A stretch of 64,000 nucleotides of DNA, from the NCBI RefSeq assembly GCF_017377575.1, contig NZ_JAFREM010000008.1:62001-126000 (forward strand), in the 5' to 3' direction. This document shows, one piece after another, positions 49,157 to 57,507 of this stretch. Positions within the stretch are counted from its first letter, which is position 1; every line of letters begins with the position of its first letter. The notes under the pieces were generated by a model, which was given only the letters and a program-made list of their open reading frames with translations, was not told the origin of the DNA and did no database searches. The stretch comes from Candidatus Enterococcus moelleringii (GTDB taxonomy: Bacteria; Bacillota; Bacilli; Lactobacillales; Enterococcaceae). The position numbers and the translations under genes are program-made.

Positions 49157-49187
49157 ACATAGGGCTGGAAAGCCCTATGTTTTTTTA
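49157..49187 (+). terminator. Terminator directly ahead of guaC
   Basis: ACATAGGGCT and AGCCCTATGT form a perfect 10-bp stem with a GGAA loop and seven T's. It lies between the guaC -10 box and the guaC ribosome binding site. Confidence 0.88.
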
Positions 49188-49213
49188 TGTCATTCAAATT
49201 ATGGAGGAAACTC

Positions 49214-50191
49214 ATGAAAGTTTTTGATTATGAAGATATCCAATTAATTCCCAATAAGTGTATTGTCAACAGTCGATCAGAGTGTGATACAAGTGTGACT
49301 TTAGGCAAGCATACCTTCAAAATGCCGGTGGTTCCTGCCAATATGCAGACAATCGTTGATGAAGAGATCGCTGAATTCTTGGCATCAAACGGCTATTTCT
49401 ATATTATGCATCGTTTTTATGAAGATCAACGCATTCCTTTTATTAAAAAAATGCGTAATCGCGGCCTTATTAGCTCTATTAGTGTGGGTGTTAAGCATTA
49501 TGAATACGACTTCGTAAAAGAACTGGCAGAAAAAGGCTTAGCGCCAGACTACATTACGATTGATATTGCTCATGGCCATTCAGAGCCTGTGATTCGCATG
49601 ATTAAATATATTAAAGAATTGTTGCCGGAAACCTTTGTGATTGCTGGCAATGTTGGTACACCGGAAGCAGTCAGAGAACTGGAGAATGCTGGAGCAGATG
49701 CAACTAAAGTCGGCATCGGACCAGGTAAGGTTTGTATCACGAAGATTAAAACTGGATTTGGGACTGGCGGCTGGCAATTAGCGGCCTTATCTTGGTGTGC
49801 CAAGGCAGCTCGTAAGCCAATTATCGCAGACGGTGGGATCAGAACTCACGGCGATATCGCCAAATCGGTTCGTTTCGGGGCTTCAATGGTGATGATTGGT
49901 TCATTGTTTGCCGGACACGAAGAATCACCTGGTGAAACCATGGTACAAGATGGCGTTGTCTACAAAGAATACTTCGGCAGTGCGTCAGAATTTCAAAAAG
50001 GCGAAAAGAAAAACGTCGAAGGCAAGAAAATTTGGATTCCTTACAAAGGCCGCTTGCAGGATACGTTAGTAGAAATGCAGCAGGATTTGCAATCTGCTAT
50101 TTCTTACGCTGGCGGAAATGATCTAGAAGCGATTCGTACAGTGGATTATGTGGTTGTGAAGAACTCAATTTTTAATGGCGATACGATTTAA
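49214..50191 (+). CDS. guaC: GMP reductase
   Basis: GuaC (325 aa, the Gram-positive type) reduces GMP to IMP with NADPH and lets the cell balance guanine and adenine nucleotides. It has the IMPDH/GMPR barrel with catalytic Cys about 174 in [11 protein letters not shown], followed by [13 protein letters not shown], and opens [14 protein letters not shown]. There is no CBS insert, which sets it apart from GuaB. ATG 49214 follows ATGGAGGAAAC. PurBoxes upstream and the pur operon nearby fit joint control. Its stop codon is in the left arm of the next terminator. Confidence 0.96.
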   Translation: MKVFDYEDIQLIPNKCIVNSRSECDTSVTLGKHTFKMPVVPANMQTIVDEEIAEFLASNGYFYIMHRFYEDQRIPFIKKMRNRGLISSISVGVKHYEYDFVKELAEKGLAPDYITIDIAHGHSEPVIRMIKYIKELLPETFVIAGNVGTPEAVRELENAGADATKVGIGPGKVCITKIKTGFGTGGWQLAALSWCAKAARKPIIADGGIRTHGDIAKSVRFGASMVMIGSLFAGHEESPGETMVQDGVVYKEYFGSASEFQKGEKKNVEGKKIWIPYKGRLQDTLVEMQQDLQSAISYAGGNDLEAIRTVDYVVVKNSIFNGDTI

Positions 50192-50219
50192 GAACTGCTC
50201 ACTTGAGTGGTTCTTTTTT
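50190..50219 (+). terminator. Terminator after guaC
   Basis: AAGAACTGCTCA pairs with TGAGTGGTTCTT (two wobbles) around CT, followed by T's. It overlaps the TAA of guaC. Confidence 0.88.
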
Positions 50220-50253
50220 ATTAAAGATTACTTGTCTCTTTATTTCTTTATCG

Positions 50254-50284
50254 AATTGAAAAAAGTTCGCAGATCAATTATAAT
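50254..50284 (+). promoter_or_regulatory. Promoter and possible operator of the AbiE module
   Basis: TTGAAA (50256-50261), 17 bases, then consensus TATAAT (50279-50284). An inverted repeat, AATTGA (50254-50259) and TCAATT (50274-50279), brackets the space between -35 and -10. AbiEi antitoxins repress their own promoter by binding inverted repeats, so this is a candidate operator. Confidence 0.7.
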
Positions 50285-50303
50285 TTATACTGAGGTGAAG
50301 ATC

Positions 50304-50975
50304 ATGAGCATGTACGAAGTTTTAGAGGAAAAACTGTTGGATGATTTTGGTTACAACGAACCAATTATTGTGAAGGAAATCGATTCAGAAAACAATTACC
50401 GAATCGACAAAAAATTATTTCGAAAATATCTTTCTAGATTATATGAGAATGATAAATTGCAAAGATACGAAAATGGGGTATATTACTTTCCTGCATTCAA
50501 TAAGTATTACAATGATTACTCTAAATTAAGTGAAGAAAAGGTAATTGAAAAGAAATTTATCAGCTACTGTGGAGAAGTTTTTGGCTATAAGACGGGCTAC
50601 AGTTTTGCGAGTTTTTTAGGTTTAACCTTACAAGTTCCTCAAGTTACTGAGATTGCAACAGAAAATATTTCGAAATCGACAGTAGAAGATTTGGGTAAAA
50701 AGTATATTATTAAGAAGGCACGTGTAGATGTCACAAAAGAAAACTATAAAATCCTTCAAGTGCTAGATATCCTGACAGATTATTATGATCTAATAGAAGG
50801 TGACAAAAGTACGACAAAGAAGAAGCTTGCTGATTATCTGTCAACTACTGAAATAGATGGAGAGTACTTTAAATTATTAATGGGAAAATATCCGGCAAAA
50901 ACCTCTAAAATTCTATTATCAAAAGGGTACTTAGATATTTTTCACCAAGAGGACAATGCAAATGTACCTGTATGA
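50304..50975 (+). CDS. AbiEi-like antitoxin / transcriptional regulator of a type IV toxin-antitoxin system
   Basis: A 223-residue protein of the AbiEi/DUF6088 kind. The N-terminal ~60 residues look like a winged helix (KKLFRKYLSRLYENDKLQRYENGVYYFP), the DNA-binding part of such antitoxins; the rest is the domain thought to counter the toxin without touching it. ATG 50304 follows GAGGTGAAG. Codons are more AT-rich than in the neighbours, a sign of transfer. It overlaps the AbiEii gene by 14 bases. Identification rests on the winged-helix look plus the linked toxin; on its own it would be weaker. Confidence 0.8.
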   Translation: MSMYEVLEEKLLDDFGYNEPIIVKEIDSENNYRIDKKLFRKYLSRLYENDKLQRYENGVYYFPAFNKYYNDYSKLSEEKVIEKKFISYCGEVFGYKTGYSFASFLGLTLQVPQVTEIATENISKSTVEDLGKKYIIKKARVDVTKENYKILQVLDILTDYYDLIEGDKSTTKKKLADYLSTTEIDGEYFKLLMGKYPAKTSKILLSKGYLDIFHQEDNANVPV

Positions 50976-51894
50976 GAATGAATTGATATTTAGGGATTTT
51001 ATTGTTGACGCCGCCGAGAGATTTCAACTAAATGAAGAAATTGTTGAGAAAGATTATTTTGTATCGTTGATATTGAAGGTGCTTGCCCATAAGAATTCCA
51101 ATATTGTCTTTAAGGGCGGGACTTCTTTATCGAAAGCTTATCAGATTATAGAGAGGTTCTCTGAGGATATAGATTTGTCTTATTATGTTGATTCGCATGG
51201 TGCTCCAGGTAATAGCAAGAAGAAGCTTCTAAAAAATCAGATTATTGATGCCCTTGTTGAATTAGGATTTGCACTTGAAAATGAAGCTGAAATTCGGTCA
51301 AGGCGGTCTTTTAACAGTTATTACTTAAATTATTCTGCTTTATATAATAGCGGCACTGTTTTAAAACCTATGTTGGTCATCGAAACATATTGCCATAATT
51401 GTCCATTTCCTGTAGATGAAAAAGAAGTCAGCAACTACATCTATCAATTTTTAAAGGAGAAGAATCTGACAACAGCAATCGATGATTTTCCTGAACTACT
51501 GCCATTTAAAATGAGCGTACAAGCTCTTGAAAGAACTTTTGTTGATAAACTATTCGCTATTTGTGATAAGTATTTGCAGAATACTCCTAACAAATACTCA
51601 AGGCACTTATACGACTTGGTCTATTTAAGTAAAAGAAACTTATTGGATTTTGCTGTAATCGAGAGTACGTTTAAAGAAGTTCGCAAGTTGCTTAGCAAGG
51701 ATCCTAAACACAATCCTTCCAGTGGAGATGTACACAACATTCAGCAGCTAGTTATCGACTCACTTGAAGCTGATTTCTTTAAGGAAGACTATGAAAAAAA
51801 TACTCGATACCTTGCTGCTGAAATTCCGCTATATGAAGACGTAAAATCATCTTTGCTCATTACAATGGATCAATTAACTTTCTTGAAATACTAA
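50962..51894 (+). CDS. AbiEii/AbiGii-family nucleotidyltransferase toxin
   Basis: A 310-residue nucleotidyltransferase-like toxin of type IV systems and abortive phage infection. The fold signature is present: FKGGTSLSKAY with Gly52-Gly53, then the metal pair Asp69-x-Asp71 (SEDIDLSYY). VEKDYFVS stands before it and KLFAICDKY...SRHLYDLVYL after it, as in other AbiEii proteins. Such toxins modify nucleotides or tRNA ends and stop growth; the target here is unknown. ATG 50962 is chosen over 50956 since AGAGGAC ends at 50954. A 34-bp palindrome ends the module. Confidence 0.88.
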   Translation: MYLYENELIFRDFIVDAAERFQLNEEIVEKDYFVSLILKVLAHKNSNIVFKGGTSLSKAYQIIERFSEDIDLSYYVDSHGAPGNSKKKLLKNQIIDALVELGFALENEAEIRSRRSFNSYYLNYSALYNSGTVLKPMLVIETYCHNCPFPVDEKEVSNYIYQFLKEKNLTTAIDDFPELLPFKMSVQALERTFVDKLFAICDKYLQNTPNKYSRHLYDLVYLSKRNLLDFAVIESTFKEVRKLLSKDPKHNPSSGDVHNIQQLVIDSLEADFFKEDYEKNTRYLAAEIPLYEDVKSSLLITMDQLTFLKY

Positions 51895-51898
51895 TTAA

Positions 51899-51932
51899 TA
51901 AGCTCTCAATGCCAATTGGCATTGAGAGCTTA
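51899..51932. terminator. Perfect 34-bp palindrome between convergent genes
   Basis: Bases 51899-51932 are self-complementary without any mismatch or loop, with AAGCTCTCAATGCC as the core of each arm. It lies 5 bases after the toxin stop and 8 before the end of the convergent HAD gene. A bidirectional terminator is most likely, though T-runs are poor on both sides. Confidence 0.7.
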
Positions 51933-51939
51933 AAAACCT

Positions 51940-52554
51940 TTAGACAGTCACATCAATACCAAAATCACTTAAATACTCCTTCAATGCAGCTAGGTCTTTA
52001 CGAAAGACAAAGCTTTCCATACCGACTGCTCGGGCACCAGCTACATTCACTGGCAGATCATCCAGGAAGATGCATTGAGCCGGGACTAGCTGGAAATGAT
52101 GACAAAAAGCGCGATAAACTTCTGCTTCAGGCTTGATGATCTTCCAGTCTGCGGTCACGAAAACACCATCCATATACTTCAAGACAGGAATATCTTCTTC
52201 GTATTCATAATAATCCACCGGAGCATTTGAAAGAACATAAAGATGATAACCTTGTTTCTTCAGTTGTTTTACAAAGGCTTCCATTTCCGGTATAGGGATA
52301 ATCTCTTCATACCAAGTAGCTAAAATATGTTGAATAGTTTCTTCCAATCCAGCAGGGGATTTTTTTAGAACACGCCGGGCAATTTCATCTTTAGTAATCG
52401 TTCCCCGATCAAAATCAATCCATTCAGCCGACAAAAAGATGTTTTCCAGTAAAAACTTTTGGTGTTGAGGATTATTGGTAAATTTAGTGATGAACTTTGC
52501 CGGTTCATAATTTACCAAAACATTCCCTAAGTCAAAGACAATATTCTTAATCAT
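51940..52554 (-). CDS. HAD-IA family hydrolase (YihX/epoxide-hydrolase-like)
   Basis: A 204-residue HAD phosphatase. Motif I is VFDLGNVLVNYEP (Asp nucleophile about 8; the second Asp position is Gly-Asn, as in YihX-type enzymes), motif II VLSNAP (about 105-110), motif III lysine in ADWKIIKPEAEVY, and motif IV CIFLDDLPVNVAGA. The FDLGNVL start is that of alpha-D-glucose-1-phosphate phosphatase YihX and relatives, a possible but unproven role. ATG 52554 is preferred over 52560: GAGGA is 7 bases before it. Confidence 0.83.
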   Translation of the reverse strand: MIKNIVFDLGNVLVNYEPAKFITKFTNNPQHQKFLLENIFLSAEWIDFDRGTITKDEIARRVLKKSPAGLEETIQHILATWYEEIIPIPEMEAFVKQLKKQGYHLYVLSNAPVDYYEYEEDIPVLKYMDGVFVTADWKIIKPEAEVYRAFCHHFQLVPAQCIFLDDLPVNVAGARAVGMESFVFRKDLAALKEYLSDFGIDVTV

Positions 52555-52592
52555 TTCCATTCCTCGCTTCTATAGGTTCTTCTGTCTATTGT

Positions 52593-52630
52593 AAAAAAAT
52601 CACAACAGGATGATCGAAGCTTGCTTCGAT
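52593..52630 (-). terminator. Possible weak terminator of the PII/DUF1538 unit
   Basis: ATCGAAGC and GCTTCGAT (52613-52630) form an 8-bp stem; on the minus strand seven T's come about 13 bases later, farther than usual. Confidence 0.35.
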
Positions 52631-52655
52631 TGCAGATAATGTGAATGGACTGAAC

Positions 52656-53381
52656 TCAATTTTTAGGCTTAGTAATCGCTGAATCAAATCCGATGACGCC
52701 ATCTACTGGAATAGACAAGACGATACCTTGCGCTTCGCTCATCAGGCCGCATTGGTTGCCGATCGCTTTCATGATATCTCGCTTTTTATCTTGGTCCACT
52801 AATAAGAAGATCATTTCTTTTTCAGGTTGGACGCTGATGCCCCATTTTTTCATAGTTTCTTTAGAATCCAGTCTGCGGGCATGAAGTACGGTGCCCCCGG
52901 CGGACCCAGCTGCGGTAGCTGCTTCCATCACTTCTTCACTATACCCTTGATTGATGGTAACCATTATTAGGCTATGTTTTGCTTCGTTGATCATTCGTTT
53001 TTCCTCCTGATGAATATGTTGGTGAAGTTCTTCTTCTAATTCCGAATTAAGTATTTTCAAGATATAGGAGCTGGCTCCGGTAATAGGAAAGGTGAAGGCA
53101 CAGCCTCTGTTTGGTTTGTGGAGGCACAATTTCTCGCTGAGTTCATCAAAAAGCTCCTGTACGCAATCTTTTAAAACGGGACAGAAAAAGACAGCCTTAT
53201 CGGTTATTCCTAAACCTAAGAGATCCATAAGCTCACTTCTGGCAGTTCCTTCGCCAGCGCACAAGTACTGAACCGGGGAATAATGGGTTTCCAGAATAGT
53301 GTGGGCCTTCTTTAAGTCCTTTTGACCAACAATTAATACCAGCATGCGAACAGCAGGTTTGTGTGTTCCCTTAGTTATCAT
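52656..53381 (-). CDS. Tandem PII-like signal protein linked to DUF1538
   Basis: A 241-residue soluble protein that appears to be two PII-type domains in one chain. The first is about 10-112 (MLVLIVGQKDLKKAHTIL... ending GCAFTFPITGAS), and the second about 133-235 (LIMVTINQGYSEEVMEAA, GGTVLHARR, FLLVDQDKKRDIMKAI, ending GIVLSIPVDGVIGF). PII proteins are trimeric sensors of ATP/ADP and 2-oxoglutarate or other ligands, usually bound to a transporter or enzyme. The Tyr51-type modified T-loop of GlnB is not evident. It overlaps the DUF1538 gene by 11 bases and has GGAGGAT as ribosome binding site, so it very likely controls that membrane protein. Confidence 0.8.
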   Translation of the reverse strand: MITKGTHKPAVRMLVLIVGQKDLKKAHTILETHYSPVQYLCAGEGTARSELMDLLGLGITDKAVFFCPVLKDCVQELFDELSEKLCLHKPNRGCAFTFPITGASSYILKILNSELEEELHQHIHQEEKRMINEAKHSLIMVTINQGYSEEVMEAATAAGSAGGTVLHARRLDSKETMKKWGISVQPEKEMIFLLVDQDKKRDIMKAIGNQCGLMSEAQGIVLSIPVDGVIGFDSAITKPKN

Positions 53382-54900
53382 CTTCAGTATCCTCCAAATC
53401 CTCTATTTCGTTGAGCTCTTCAAATGCCAATTCGGCAATCTTAGCTTCTTTGTGTTCCTTCCATTGATACACCACACCCATAACTTGGACGGCGATCAGA
53501 GGCGTCATCGCTACTAGCGCTACCACCCCAAAGGCATCCGTCATAATATTTCCACCTAAAGCTTCACAAACACCGATACTAAGAGGCAGCAGGAATGTGC
53601 TGGTCATCGGTCCGCTGGCTACACCGCCTGAGTCAAAGGCTATTCCGACAAAGATCTTAGGGACAAATTTTGTAAGAAGCAAGGCAATTAGATAACCTGG
53701 TAAAACAATCCAGTAAATACTTATGCCGGTAATCGAACGCATCATCGCCAATCCCACACTGACTGAAACCCCCAATGAAAGAGACAAATTCATAGCTGAT
53801 GCTGAAATCGAACCACCAGTGACATTTTCCACTTGGCGATTTAATACTTGAATGGCCGGTTCAGCTTTGACGATAAAATAGCCGATCAGCATGCCGATTG
53901 GAATCAGCAACCATTTGTATTGACTTGCGGCCAGATCGCCGCCCAGCAGACTGCCTACTGGCGCAAAACCAACACTTACTCCAGCTAAGAACAAGACTAG
54001 TCCTATGTAAGTATAAATGAGTCCCACTACCATCCGCATGAATTGTCTATGGTGGTACCGATGACTAATTAATTGAAGTGCTAAAAACATAAAGGCAATC
54101 GGCAGGATAGAAACAGTTACTTCTTTAGCATAGTGAGGAAGCACCAGCATAAATTCTCGTGCGACATCTTGGGTAGTAACCACACCTAAAATCTCAGTCT
54201 TAGTATAGGCAGCGCCATCTGGTTGAAAAAAGATACCCATCAACATTACTGCTAAAATGGGGCCAACACTGGAAATAGCCACTAATCCAAAGCTGTCATC
54301 GCTGGCGTGTGCGTCACTTCTGACAGAGGCTAGTCCGACTCCCAAGGCAAGGATGAAGGGGACTGTGATGGGACCAGTTGTCGCTCCACCAGAATCAAAG
54401 GCTAAGGCTAAAAAATTATCAGGAGTAAAGAAGCTGACGACAATGACGATCCCGTAAAGAATCATCAAAATGATTGATAGATTGACACGAAATAAGATTC
54501 TCAATACAGCAATCATCAAGCAGATACCCACGCCTGCGGCAATCGTCCAAACTAGGATACTGCTGGGGATGGCTGGGACCTGGTCAGCTAAGACTTGCAA
54601 GTCCGGCTCGGCAATCGTGATGATCACACCAATTGCGAAAATAGTTACTGCGAGAAAGGTGGTTTTTTGAATTTTTGATAATTGAACACCGATCCCTTCA
54701 CCTAGTGGAGTCATCGCCATTTCTGCTCCTAATTGAAAAAAGCCCATACCAATAATTAACATCGCGGCACCGGTAAGGAACATGGCAATGGTTCCAATCT
54801 CCATTGGAACCAGAAAAACACTAATGACTAAAACAATCGCTGTGATAGGAACAACAGCTGACAAGGATTCTAAAATCTTTTCTTTTAATTTTTGATTCAT
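53371..54900 (-). CDS. DUF1538 multispan membrane protein, internally duplicated
   Basis: A 509-residue protein with about 12-14 hydrophobic spans. Two copies of the DUF1538 unit are visible: FDSGGATTGPITVPFILALGVG (about 168-189) and FDSGGVASGPMTSTFLLPLSIG (about 424-445), each followed by a DAFGVVA/DSFGLVA-type stretch and an MG(I/V) span. The polar Asp-Ser-Gly-Gly loops could form a two-fold pore. It is a presumed transporter with unknown cargo. The C-terminus is an acidic tail (EELNEIEDLEDTEDDN-like), a possible contact for the PII partner. Ribosome binding site AAAGGAATG precedes the ATG. Confidence 0.85.
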   Translation of the reverse strand: MNQKLKEKILESLSAVVPITAIVLVISVFLVPMEIGTIAMFLTGAAMLIIGMGFFQLGAEMAMTPLGEGIGVQLSKIQKTTFLAVTIFAIGVIITIAEPDLQVLADQVPAIPSSILVWTIAAGVGICLMIAVLRILFRVNLSIILMILYGIVIVVSFFTPDNFLALAFDSGGATTGPITVPFILALGVGLASVRSDAHASDDSFGLVAISSVGPILAVMLMGIFFQPDGAAYTKTEILGVVTTQDVAREFMLVLPHYAKEVTVSILPIAFMFLALQLISHRYHHRQFMRMVVGLIYTYIGLVLFLAGVSVGFAPVGSLLGGDLAASQYKWLLIPIGMLIGYFIVKAEPAIQVLNRQVENVTGGSISASAMNLSLSLGVSVSVGLAMMRSITGISIYWIVLPGYLIALLLTKFVPKIFVGIAFDSGGVASGPMTSTFLLPLSIGVCEALGGNIMTDAFGVVALVAMTPLIAVQVMGVVYQWKEHKEAKIAELAFEELNEIEDLEDTEDDN

Positions 54901-55207
54901 AGGGTCATTCCTTTCCTTTTATAGTATAGGGGAATCTTGTTGTAAAAGATGAATCTGATACGCCAAATCAAGTAATTGAACAAAATAAGAAATGGCGGTT
55001 GATTGAATTGAGCGGTTCGCGAGTATAAATTCAGCAGTAGTTTTTATAGAAGTTCGGGAAATGTTTATTGGATCAATGTGAAAAAATTTTGTTAGTGGTT
55101 AGACAAGTGCATGGGTGTTTTGGTGAGAGTTTTCACTGGGAAGTCTTCTATTTTTTGAAGACACACTCTCAACTGTCTTAACTTAAGCCTATGGGTTAAA
55201 TCAGCCA

Positions 55208-55294
55208 CTGTCAATAGCTGTCAGTTAATTAATAAAAGTTTCACATGCTAGTTAGACATAATAATGAAGTGAATCAGCTGCCCCACATTGACAG
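55208..55294. promoter_or_regulatory. Repeated CTGTCA motifs upstream of the MocR gene
   Basis: CTGTCAA (55208-55214), CTGTCAG (55218-55224) and, reversed, TTGACAG (55288-55294) recur in the 448-base divergent gap (54901-55348). MocR regulators bind short direct repeats near their own promoters, so this may be its operator. The gap also holds a GTCTTC/GAAGAC hairpin (55142-55162) and a possible minus-strand -10 (TATACT near 54922). No clear + promoter was found. Confidence 0.45.
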
Positions 55295-55348
55295 TTGGGT
55301 AAAATTGGTTTAGCGTTAAGTCATCCAATAAAAAGATGAGGAAAACGT

Positions 55349-56779
55349 ATGTGGGAATTAGATGAAACAAAAAATATTCCAGTCTACCAGCAGATTATGG
55401 AACAAGTAATTGAATATATTCAAACGGGACAGTTAAATCCTGGAGATCGACTGCCTTCTGAGCGGAAGCTGGCCGCCAGCTATCAGGTGAACCGTTCCAC
55501 TGTTGTCCATGCTTTAGAAGAGCTGGTCAGCTTAGGCTGGATTATCCGCCAGCAGGGCAGCGGCACTTTAGTCAACGAAGGTAGATGGGGGCGCAGCGCC
55601 ACGCCGCGGATGAACTGGCGTCAATTGCTCAGCCGAGAAACACCACGGACGGAGCCTTATTTGGCTGAGCTTCATGGATTGCTTAAAGATCCTGAGGCTT
55701 TAGATTTATATACTGGGGAATTGCCGCTGGACCTGATTCCCGATTTTCGCTTGCCTTCCTATACTTGGGAAGAATTATTAGTAGAGGAGAAAAAGCAGAA
55801 GGCCTTAGGTTATCCGCCGCTGCAAAAAGTGATTTGTGAGCGCCTAGCTCGGGAACAAGAGTTGAGGGTGGGAACCAATGAAGTCTTGATTACTTCTGGT
55901 GCCCAACAAGCCCTTTTTTTATTGCTGCAGGTGATGCTGGAAGCCGGTGATAGTGTGGCGATTGAAGATCCGTCATTCCTGTATTCACTGCCGATTTTTG
56001 ATACGGCAGGTGTCCGGTTGTATGGTGTGCCTATGGATGAAGAAGGGATGCGGATTGATGCTTTAGAGCAGCTGATTTTAGCTAAAAAGGTGAAGCTGAT
56101 CATCGTCAATCCAACCTTCCAGAATCCGACCGGAAACACCATGACCTTAATACGTCGCGAAGAATTGATTGCTTTGAGTCAAAAATATCAACTGCCGATT
56201 GTCGAAGATGATGTGTTTAGTGAATTGAACTTTGAGCAGCTGCCGCCTTCTTTGAAAGCTTTGGAGCGGCATCAGGTGATCCATCTCGGTTCCTTATCGA
56301 AGGTTTTTGGTTCCTCTATCAAAATCGGCTGGATTATTGCTGATCAAAATCTGATTCAACGACTGGCTGAAGCTAAACAAATGATGGACTTTTCCCTCAG
56401 TGTATTTCCACAAGTTGTCGCCTATACGGCACTAACGGATCAGAATTTTTCCGCCAATCGCCAACAGTTAATCGCTACCTTGAAGCAAAAAAGAGACTGC
56501 TTTTATAAATATGCTGAAACAGTCAGGGACGATTGGGAGTTTGAACCAATTGCTGGCGGGCTGTATGTCTGGCTACGTTGGCGTCATCAAAAGCTGACTC
56601 GCAAAGATTGGTCACATTTTTTACAAGAAAAACTCTTGGTAGCCCCCTCATTTCTCTTCAGTAATGATACAATGGCTATGCGGGTAAATTACACGCGGAT
56701 GACGGAAGAGGAGTGTCGAGCCTTTTTCGCCAAACTGAAAAAATTATCGGGAATAATAGGAGGAAGTAAGCATGAATGA
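55349..56779 (+). CDS. MocR-family regulator (GntR winged helix + aminotransferase-like domain)
   Basis: A 476-residue PLP-dependent regulator. The N-terminal GntR winged helix (about 8-75; PGDRLPSERKLAASYQVNRSTVVHALEEL) is joined to a fold-type I aminotransferase domain. The PLP lysine is about 318 in SLSKVFGSS, with the Asn and Asp/Tyr of IIVNPTFQNPTG and VEDDVFSEL. MocR proteins sense PLP or amino-compounds and control vitamin B6, GABA or taurine genes. No such gene is next door; instead it overlaps a nitroreductase gene by 8 bases. The start follows GAGGA. Confidence 0.9.
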   Translation: MWELDETKNIPVYQQIMEQVIEYIQTGQLNPGDRLPSERKLAASYQVNRSTVVHALEELVSLGWIIRQQGSGTLVNEGRWGRSATPRMNWRQLLSRETPRTEPYLAELHGLLKDPEALDLYTGELPLDLIPDFRLPSYTWEELLVEEKKQKALGYPPLQKVICERLAREQELRVGTNEVLITSGAQQALFLLLQVMLEAGDSVAIEDPSFLYSLPIFDTAGVRLYGVPMDEEGMRIDALEQLILAKKVKLIIVNPTFQNPTGNTMTLIRREELIALSQKYQLPIVEDDVFSELNFEQLPPSLKALERHQVIHLGSLSKVFGSSIKIGWIIADQNLIQRLAEAKQMMDFSLSVFPQVVAYTALTDQNFSANRQQLIATLKQKRDCFYKYAETVRDDWEFEPIAGGLYVWLRWRHQKLTRKDWSHFLQEKLLVAPSFLFSNDTMAMRVNYTRMTEEECRAFFAKLKKLSGIIGGSKHE

Positions 56780-57500
56780 AGCAATTGAAGTAATGAATAA
56801 CCATCGCACATACCGTGACTTTGATGAAAACTATCAATTATCTGACGAGGAGCTGCAGCAGATTTTAACTGCCAGCCGTCAAGCACCAACCTGGATGAAT
56901 GGACAAATGTACAGCATTATCGTGATCAAAGATCAAGACATCCGCAAAAAATTCGTGGAAATGAATCCTGGCAACCCTCACATGTTGAAAAGCTCAGTAT
57001 TCATCTTGTTTGCGGCCGACTTAAAACGGACCCAAAAAGTTGCAGAACACTATCAAGTCGATTATCCAATCGCTGAAGGACTTGATCCTTTAATTACTGC
57101 CGTAACAGATACTGCTTTGGCAATGGAAAACGCCGTTATCGCTACTGAAGCTTTAGGTTTAGGCAGTGTTGTAGTGGGAAGTATTCGCAAAGATATCAAA
57201 GAAATCAGTGAAATTTTGAATTTACCAGACTACGTTTTGCCGATTGCGGGTCTAAGTATCGGTAAACCAACTGTGGAAATGCGTACCAAACCTCGTTTGC
57301 CAGAAAAAACAGTGATTCATTATGATGGCTATCAAGACTACGATTATCAAGAAATCGAAGAGTACGATAAAACCATGGAAATTTTTGCTGAAGCACGAGA
57401 AACAAAACTTTGGAGCAAGAAATTCGCGGATTATTTCAGCAATAAACCAAATGCAGCTGTGGATGCATTCGTAAAAGAGCAAAAATTTTTGAAAGACTAA
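56772..57500 (+). CDS. NADPH-dependent nitroreductase (NfsA/FRP-like flavoenzyme)
   Basis: A 242-residue FMN enzyme of the nitroreductase superfamily. The FMN-binding start NHRTYRDFDENYQLS, the ASRQAPTWMNGQM stretch (Arg/Ser/Gln contacts), ATEALGLGSVVVGSIRKD and LPIAGLSIGKPT mark the NfsA-type (oxygen-insensitive, NADPH) branch. It can reduce nitro-compounds or quinones in vitro; the natural role is unknown. It starts inside the end of the MocR gene with AGGAGG upstream, so the regulator and enzyme are coupled and functionally linked. It is followed by a strong terminator. Confidence 0.88.
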   Translation: MNEAIEVMNNHRTYRDFDENYQLSDEELQQILTASRQAPTWMNGQMYSIIVIKDQDIRKKFVEMNPGNPHMLKSSVFILFAADLKRTQKVAEHYQVDYPIAEGLDPLITAVTDTALAMENAVIATEALGLGSVVVGSIRKDIKEISEILNLPDYVLPIAGLSIGKPTVEMRTKPRLPEKTVIHYDGYQDYDYQEIEEYDKTMEIFAEARETKLWSKKFADYFSNKPNAAVDAFVKEQKFLKD

Positions 57501-57507
57501 TAACAGC

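Noticed and set aside
51909-52136. 75-codon + strand ORF opposite the HAD gene
   Set aside because: It begins inside the palindrome and is antisense to a clear HAD hydrolase.
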